Assembly: GCF_029633865.1 (NCBI RefSeq)
Contig: NC_079223.1
Span: 4,035,521 to 4,099,520, forward strand
Direction of reading: 5' to 3'
Source: Lampris incognitus
Lineage: Eukaryota > Chordata > Actinopteri > Lampriformes > Lampridae
Length of the DNA stretch: 64,000 nucleotides
The notes under the pieces were generated by a model. The model ran no database searches and was not told the origin of the DNA. It saw only the letters and a list, made by a program, of their open reading frames with translations. Positions 40,001 to 49,000 of the stretch are shown one piece after another. The position numbers and the translations under genes were made by a program. The stretch's first letter is position 1; each line of letters opens with the position of its first letter.

Positions 40001-43000
40001 TCTTTGTCCCTAATGAAGCAAAATCACATGCGTCAGACATTTACATGGTTACGGGTTTGTGCTGGTGGTTAGGTTATGGTTTAAAGTGGTTTAGAGAAAT
40101 ACACTTGCAAGGGCTTTTCCTGAACTGAGGCATTTTCAAGATAGCCCCATATGATTACATCATCAATAAGGATTCCCGTATTTCATTCATACTTGCTTGT
40201 TTGCGTGTTCAAGGCTCTGTTTTTTTGGCAAAGCTCAAAACACACACTGTTGTATTTAAATGGACATTTCTTAAAAAAAGAGAATTCAACAATTTCAAGG
40301 TTTTGGCTCCGCTACAAGCTTGTTGAGAAGCATCCGCCGTTGATTTTCACATCCTGAATCCCAAGTCAACCGTACAGCACGTCTAAGAATCAAAAATGGA
40401 TATGCTCTTCTTCACAAGGCGGAGACACTGTGCTCAGCAGCAGCCGTGCTGCAGCCACATCCCTGCTGCTCAGCTCAGCAGCAGGGATGTGGCTGCAGGG
40501 ATGTGGCTGCAGCTCAGCAGCCACATCCCTGCAGCCCCTGCTGCTGAGCTGCAGCCACATCCCTGCAGCCCCTGCTGCTGAGCTGCAGGGATGTGGCTGC
40601 AGCTCAGCTGCCGTTAGTGCAGAAAGAGCGCGTGAGGATGGTTGCTGGAAAGGTAACAGTATACAGTAAATACCTTGAGGCCCTTGAGGCCGGGCAGGCC
40701 TTGGTACCCTGGCTGACCTGCCGTTCCCGGTTCACCTGCTTTTCCCTGAAACGGCATTTGATTAAACAGCAGGCATTCATTATAAAAGCACACACTTTTG
40801 TGTTTAAAGATCCATGACAACACAACACTCGGTCCAAAATTATGCAAGCTAGCAGAAAAGGGCTGATATGAGTGGCGTGTTGTGCTGCAGCTGCATCGCT
40901 GAGCAAGCCATCACGACTGTTTACACTGGAGGTGCAGTAGACGGCGGGGGTAAAGTCGCGTATTTCATTCTTGAGTTAGGAAATGTAAACGTACCTCCTG
41001 TCCTGGTTTTCCTGGTAGACCCGCTGCTCCACTTTCACCCTTGCTCCCCTTAATTAAGAAATAAAGCATACACGGTGATGATGAATGCGGCTGATCTATG
41101 AGGCAGCGTAGAACTATATTAACGTGCATGTGGGCGAGATGTTTTCCAGTGTACAGCGACTGTCAAGTGTGTGTCATTACTTCTCTTTGACGTGATTGTG
41201 TGGTGCTGATTGCACTGCTGTCAGTGATTCAGTATGAGGCCGTCTTGCATTTTAACCGGTGTGCGCGTTACTGTCGCTGTTCTTTGTTAATCATGAGTTG
41301 TCGGTATATTTTGGGCTGCGGTTTAGCCATGTCTGGTCATTTTCTTTTCTTTTCCGAGGAATCGGCTCCAGTAATTGCAATTTGAGACTCGACCATTAAA
41401 TCAGAGAGCGACGCGATTGTCTATAAATCTGCCGTTTCTCCGCCGTGCTATTTATATCCGGATGATTTGGCCCGCCGAGCTGCAGATGCACTAATGAAAA
41501 GTGATGTGTGCATGCTGCATCCACACAACCAAATGCAGACTTTCACCAAACGACCACTGACAAAAGTAATGCAGCTGGTAACACTTTGTAACTACACAAC
41601 GAAGCACTGGTTACAGAGTAACTACTGAATCCATCGTTTGTAAAGCAAGACATGCAGCAATGGGCAGCGAGTGTGTTAATAGATGTTTTAGAAACACTTA
41701 TTAGTACTGCAAGTCATGATTAATCATGCACAAATGTACATGTCAGTAGTGTGTTAATCATGTACTTACACTTTCTAAAGGATCTTATGATCCTGTAGAC
41801 TTTCAGGAGTCTCCAGGTGCTGCTGGCCTTTCAGTCTCATGTGTAAATGCTTTGTAAGGCCCAGATAGTCCTGACTTTACATGAGCTCACACAAAATACT
41901 GAACTAACAACTAGAATTAATCATGAACTGCAGTATAAACATCTATTAACACACTCACCAACCTTTGGTGCATGTCTTACTTTACAAATACTTTACAAAT
42001 GATGAATTCAGTAGTTACTAATACTTAACTAATGCTTCAGTTGTGTAGTTCTTACTATAAAGTGTTACCGTGCAGTTGAAACCTCTCTACGTGTTACGTC
42101 GTTGGTACAGGTTGTAATTTGCTTTGACTTCTTTTATATTTTTGGGGGGGGGGGGACACGGACCCCCAGAAACCAGCCAGTGCTGAAACCAGCAGATGAC
42201 CCGTAAAGGCTGATGTTGATTGTATACTGCTGCTTCACAAATACATGTTACGAGCCAACCCCAGGAACACTACACCAGAGAACCTCCCCGCTTCAGCTGC
42301 AGGATGGATTAGTACTTCGCTCATTACGGATGTTCCCGATCAAGTGTTTTCTGGCCGTCTGTCAAGTCCGCGTCATTTAATATTGAGCATCTGCTGATAC
42401 CGATTCCCAAACCCGTCTTAATATTTTCCTGTATAATACAGCTGCACAGCTCATTCTGGGAGTGCATTAACGTCACTGAGGCCAGCCCAGTCTTGGTACG
42501 ACACGCCGGACTATTTCATAAATCTGCATAAAGAAAACGAATGGCATCACAACTGTCCACTCATGGATTTTATTCATTTATCTTTACGAATGACAAAGTT
42601 GGCAAACTATGGACACAATATTAAATACAACAGCTCTTACACATGTGCGTAAAACCTGACTAAGGAAGAAAGGACAGCTCGAGAGGAATAAATGAAGACA
42701 CTATTCATTCAAATGGCTTCTTTCTACGTGCCGTATCACGTGGTCATGTTGGATCCGCTCGGGTTCGACCGCCTCGCTAAACACGTTTGCAGACATGTGG
42801 CAGTCGGGCTGCGTTCATTCTCCAATTTGAAAGTAGGGGTTTAAGAAAATATTGGTACACTCGAGTATGTCGACGTTATCTTGTTTGATACTGTACCCAT
42901 TCTCAAAACCACTACATCGGTTTTTAATTGTTTACATGTAAAGGTTCATGACAAACATGTTGTGTTGTGTTGTGGTTTTTTGGGGGGGGGGGTTCCCCCT

Positions 43001-46000
43001 TTTTCTCCCCAATTGTACTTGGCCAATTACCCCACTCTTCCGAGCCGTCCCGGTCTCTGCTCCACCCCCTCTGCCGACCCGGGGAGGGCTGCAGACTACC
43101 ACATGCCTCCTCCCCAACATACATGTGGAGTCACCATCCGCTTCTTTTCACCTGACAGTGAGGAGTTTCACCAGGGGGACGTAGCGTGTGGGAGGATCAC
43201 GCTATTCCCCCCGAACAGGCGCCCCGACCGACCAGAGGAGGCGCTAGTGCAGCAACCAGGACACATACCCACATCCGGCTTCCCACCCACAGACACGGCC
43301 AGTTGTGTCTGCAGGGATGCGAGACCAAGCTGGAGGTAACACGGGGGATTTGAACCGGCGATCCCTGTGTTGGTAGGCAACAGAATAGACCGCCACGCCA
43401 CCCAGATGCCCCTCCTTTTTCTTTTTAACTGTGTTTAACGTGTGTTGACCCTTATGTTTGAACAACTTATGTTGTTCCTCTTAAAATCTGCAGACAGAAC
43501 AAAGGCATCTATCTATTCAGAGTGCATCATCTCCAGAAACCAAAAAGGACTTTTGTAGAGGGCATGAATGATCTCCATTACCTTGGGCCCAGGTTGTCCT
43601 GTTGAACCAGGTGCTCCCAGTAGGCCTATCTCACCCTATGAAAGTGTGAGGGAAGTGTTTTGAAGACACTGGTGAGCAGAAAATGGGTAGGCCTGACATG
43701 GTGGCAGTGACATATACAGTATGACCATGTTGATTGTATTGATGGTTCGACGGCAATCAACTTACAGCTGGTCCAGTTGATCCTTTAGAGCCCTTTGGTC
43801 CAGGCAAACCAGCCTCCCCCTTTGAACATAGTCAAATGCACCACACGTTATTGTGGGATCCAAACTGATTTGCAAATCTAGACCACTGATATAATCATGG
43901 ATGTTAGTTTTGAGCAGTATCTCCAGTATAGTTGTCGACGAACGTTGAGTGTTATATTTTAATATCTTCCTAATGTCTATTCATTATAAGAAGATGAATT
44001 CAGAGTTTGTTATTGGTACAAGAGGGAAGCTCACCTTAAGCCCATTAAGGCCTGCAATTCCAGGTACGCCAGGCATACCCTAGTAGCAAGGAAACAGATA
44101 CAAACATTATATTGTTCCATAGATCACCATTGTACAGCAGACTGCCTCTTCCTTTCTATTGAATAATGCAGAATAAAATGTCAAACAGGTGTCCAGTGAA
44201 GCTTATAAGTGGGCTTTGATGGCAAAGGGGCTCCAGTGTTTTAAGAACAAATGAATACATATGTCTACTTGAACAGAGCGGCTGTACTGCAGATGCACTC
44301 GCATGTTTCCATTGGCTTCCTCTTTTTATAAAGTGATAAGAAAGACACTGGATTGTCGACAACGGTATATGCTCTGTGGGAGGACATGTGTGAGACAGCA
44401 CTTCAGATCTGAATGAACAACAACAATGGTCACAAACAGCGCTGCCGGATCTACCATATGGGCAACCTGGGCACATGCCCAGGGGCCCCTGCGTGCAAAA
44501 GGGCCCTCTACGATGGGGGGGAAAAAGTATTGCAGCGAATTCAGGGGGGTCAGCCCGGGACCGCCACAGCCGGGATGCGAACCCGTATCTCCCGCACCAC
44601 GGGCGACAACGTTAACCAGTCGACTAAAGGGCCCCACCCTTTTAGCCAAGGGCTAACGTGTCTACTTATCCATGCACGTTACACTAGCCCCCTCTTTCGG
44701 GAAGCGCGTCCCTGCGCTTCAGCATATCAGCTCCCGATGCCCTCACAACTCTGGGCGCGTGCGCTTCCGATGGCCTCACCATCCCACTTCTGACACCAAT
44801 GTAGCGATTTAGGGGGGGGGCAGTCCGGGTACCGCCACAGCCGGGACGCGAACCCGTATCTCCTGCACCGCGGGCGACAACGTTAACCAGTCGACTAGAG
44901 GGTCCGACCCTTTTAGCCAAGGGCTAACGTGTCTACTTATTCGTGTATGTTACACTACCCCCCCCTCTGTCAGGAAGCGCATATCAGCTTCCTCACCCGT
45001 CTGGGCGCACGCGCTTCCGATGACCTCACAGTCTCACCATCCCACTTCTGTCACCAATGCAGCGAATTCGGGGGGGGGGGGTCAGCCCGGGACCGCCACA
45101 GCCGGGACGCGAACCCGTATCTCCTGCACCGCGGGCGACAACGTTAACCAGTCGACTAAAGGGTCCGACCCCTTTAACTAAGGGCTAAGGTGTCTACTTA
45201 TCCGTGCACGTTACAGTATGCATTTATTTGTTGGGTCGAGAGCCACAGAAATGACACAAAACTTGACCCATTCTCTTGGTCTTGATAATTATCCAATCAG
45301 AATAAAATAAAAGTTGTTTCCAAGAAAATTAAGTCCCATGATTGATTGTTTTGGGCAAGTGGTGACTGGTGAGCAAGCGGTAATGCTAATGGCTAATGGT
45401 CAAGGTGGGTGGGCATAGAGAGCATGGGGGTTTACACTGCGCAGATTCAAGATCAGTTTTTCACAGGCCAAGTCGAGGTTAAAAGCCGTGGAATTAATTT
45501 TGACCTTATCCACGATCAGTTCGGGTGTATCAGTTGAGACGTGCGTGGGAAAACTTGCCAAGCAGCAGAAAATGGACGGCGTTCACCAAAAGCCCAGCGG
45601 GGCTGCCGAAAGAGAGTGAAAGGAAGTGAAAGAAGGGAGCACAAAGGGGGACAAAATGTCCCGCTAATAAGCAGCGTTTTCAAAAAAGCTAAAGAACGTG
45701 AAGAAGAGGGCATTCTGACGGCGGCTGTCGAGCTAGCTAGCAGTAGCGCTAGCCTGGAAGCGTCTTGAGCAGAGTTTGCAAAGAAAAAGTGAAGAAAGAA
45801 GAACTTCTGAAGGTAAGAACCATTTGATTGTGCTGGTTGTGCAGTGAGCAGTATCTGTCATGACTGTGTGTTGCTGTATATTTGGTGGATGAGTTCATTT
45901 GATATGCTGTTTGATGTGCCCGAGGAGGAAACGCAGAGGGCGGTCTGGCGGGACGCGCAAGCGGGGCGGGCTAAGCTAACTGCCAGCCCATGCAGACCGG

Positions 46001-49000
46001 CGGTTCCGACAGTCATCCTGGCCGGCGTTGTTCCCTTGGACAGTGATTTTTTTGTTTAGTTTGGATATATGTGTTAGTTTGAGTAGGTGTGTCCCTGTAG
46101 TTTTTGGATGTGTGTTTGTCTTTGTGTTGCACTGTTGTGGGCTGGGGGAAACGCCATTTCATTTCATTTCATGTACGCAAGTGCATGAAGTGAAATGACA
46201 AAGTGTCCTGATTCCTGTTTGCATAACGTGTATTGCTTCACTGTGGTGTGATGCTGCTATATTGGGTTGGAGTCAGTTTGTCAAGTTCATTATATGTTGG
46301 TTTTTGCAATGTTGTGTGAAGTTGCCTAGCTCACATAGTGAGCCTTATTTTGAAACCTGCATTCAGCTGTGCTGTGTGATTACCTTACGACGGCGTTGTT
46401 GTAAACCTAGTCCCAGTCGGTCACATTATTGTGTGTCAGTAATAACTGGTGTGCTGTCTGCTTGGGTGGTTTTTAAGTGAACACAAATATTGTCATAGTC
46501 TACTCACACTGCCTTGGGATGATTTAATCCGTTGTTTCCTTGTCTTGTGATTTGTGAGTGAAGTGGCAGTACTTGGTCTATTGAGCTCTGTAGGCGTACC
46601 TGCTCAGCTGGACCGGTTATTCAGCCTTTGACCAATAGGTGTGTGATTATGGTCTGGTGGACTTCACATGCCAGCTTGACTGAAAGCTCAAAATAATTAA
46701 AGGTGGGGTTTAATGGCTGAGGTGGGTGGTGTGGGCTGGGCATGGTTTGTGTGAGGGAGGTGCCATGGGGCCCCTGGGGGTACCAACCCAGCCTTGACCA
46801 ACAGGGTGACCCCTGACTTTGCTGTAGAAAACTTACATGTGTTATGTAGAAGCTTGGCAACGGCAAATCCCTTCATATCTCTATGTGCATATTTGCTGTG
46901 TTACAGCCCTAAGATATCAAACTAGACTCTTGCTGCAAGCAGAGCAGTGTACAGTTTTATATTTACCGGTAAATGAAATTATACAAAGAGTTGTTAGTGT
47001 CTAAAACACAGAGGAAAAGCATGGAAGCAAACAGCCATGTAAACGAAAAGTTTAATACAATGGCTGTTTATGAGTTTGAGCATATCCAGCAAAACTACCT
47101 TGGAAAGCCTCTGTAATATTTTTCCCCCCCAAGATAAACGGGTGCAGATGTTTAGCAGCTGGCAGGAGACGTATTTTGAGCAGCTCAGAAACATGCAAGA
47201 TGAATGGATAAACAGATAGAGGTATAGGGTAGGATGGGACTGCTGTATACAGTATTCCGTTTCATTCTTGAGTCAAGAACACCTAAAGGAAATCCCCTGC
47301 ACACCCAACCTATAGGTCAGGAAGTCACGGCGCCCCGTAAAGGACCTGTAGTGTACAGTAAATTGCTAACTTGATCTTGCTTCAATTTGACAAAGTACAG
47401 TCTCAGTTGCTCAATCTATTGTTCCAGTGGAAAAGATGGCTTGCAGCCTCCTGGAGCAACTGACTCATCTTTTGTACATTCATCACAAAACGTTTGGGGC
47501 AACGCTCATGATCAATGGTGTGGTTGCCCAGTTGAAACACTTTTTTCCTAAAACAAACACTCTGCCACCGGCGGACCACAGCAGTCATTCAATAAGTTGC
47601 TTTCACTCTGTCAAATTATGGCAGACACTTGCCAGTTACATAAGAGGGTTATCCTAGGATGACCTAGAGGGGAACCACCCTGGATTTTCTGGCTTTCATA
47701 AATACTTGAATGCTGCTTTTAGAGGCTTTAACACGTCTTAATTTTACAACAGTAACAAAAGAATGCAAGCAAATCTGTGTCATTTATTGAGTCATTTTTA
47801 AAAGTTAAGCATTCAAATGGTATGTCTCTTGGGCTTGTGTCATTTTGTCTGCAAATGACCATGTTATTCTTGAAAACTGCCATTTAAAGAGGCTTATCAT
47901 CATTTGCGTTGAATTGGTTTTGGGTTCGTGATGAAGATGAAGATGCAGAACAACATGGGCATGGCTGCAGCATTGGTCAAATAGGCCAGTAAGGAACACC
48001 ACTTCCCCTACCTAGATTACTGAGCATGCGTAAAGACAGTAACGACCACCTGCACACAGTGAGTCTGCCTGTACACTTTGAGTCTCTACCTGCACATGGT
48101 GAGTCTACCCGAACACAGTGAGTCTACCTGCACATGGTGAGTCTCTGCCTGCACACAGCGAGTCTACCTGCACATGGTGAGTCTCTGCCTGCACACAGCG
48201 AGTCTACCTGCACACGGTGAGTCTCTGCCTGCACACGGTGAGTCTCTACCCGCACACTTTGAGTCTCTACCTGCACACGGTGAGTCTACCTGCACACGGT
48301 GAGTCTCTACCTGCACACGGTGAGTCTCTGCCTGCACACTTTGAGTCTCTACCTGCACACAGTGAGTCTACCTGCACACTTTGAGTCTCTACCTGCACAC
48401 AGTGAGTCTACCTGCACACGGTGAGTCTCTACCCGCACACTTTGAGTCTCTACCTGCACACGGTGAGTCTACCTGCACACGGTGAGTCTCTACCTGCACA
48501 CAGTGAGTCTACCTGCACACGGTGAGTCTACCTGCACATGGTGAGTCTACCTGCACACGGTGAGTCTCTACCTGCACACGGTGAGTCTCTGCCTGCACAC
48601 TTTGAGTCTCTACCTGCACACAGTGAGTCTACCTGCACACTTTGAGTCTCTGCCTGCACACAGCGAGTCTACCTGCACATGGTGAGTCTCTGCCTGCACA
48701 CAGCGAGTCTACCTGCACACGGTGAGTCTCTGCCTGCACACGGTGAGTCTCTACCCGCACACTTTGAGTCTCTACCTGCACACGGTGAGTCTACCTGCAC
48801 ATGGTGAGTCTACCTGCACACGGTGAGTCTCTACCTGCACACGGTGAGTCTCTACCTGCACATGGTGAGTCTACCTGCACACGGTGAGTCTCTACCTGCA
48901 CACGGTGAGTCTCTGCCTGCACACTTTGAGTCTCTACCTGCACACAGTGAGTCTACCTGCACACGGTGAGTCTCTACCCGCACACTTTGAGTCTCTACCT

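Noticed and set aside
46740-46812. Possible extra collagen exon on the minus strand
   Set aside because: Glycine and proline codons are present after a CTACAG, but no frame keeps a Gly-X-Y period and there is no good donor.
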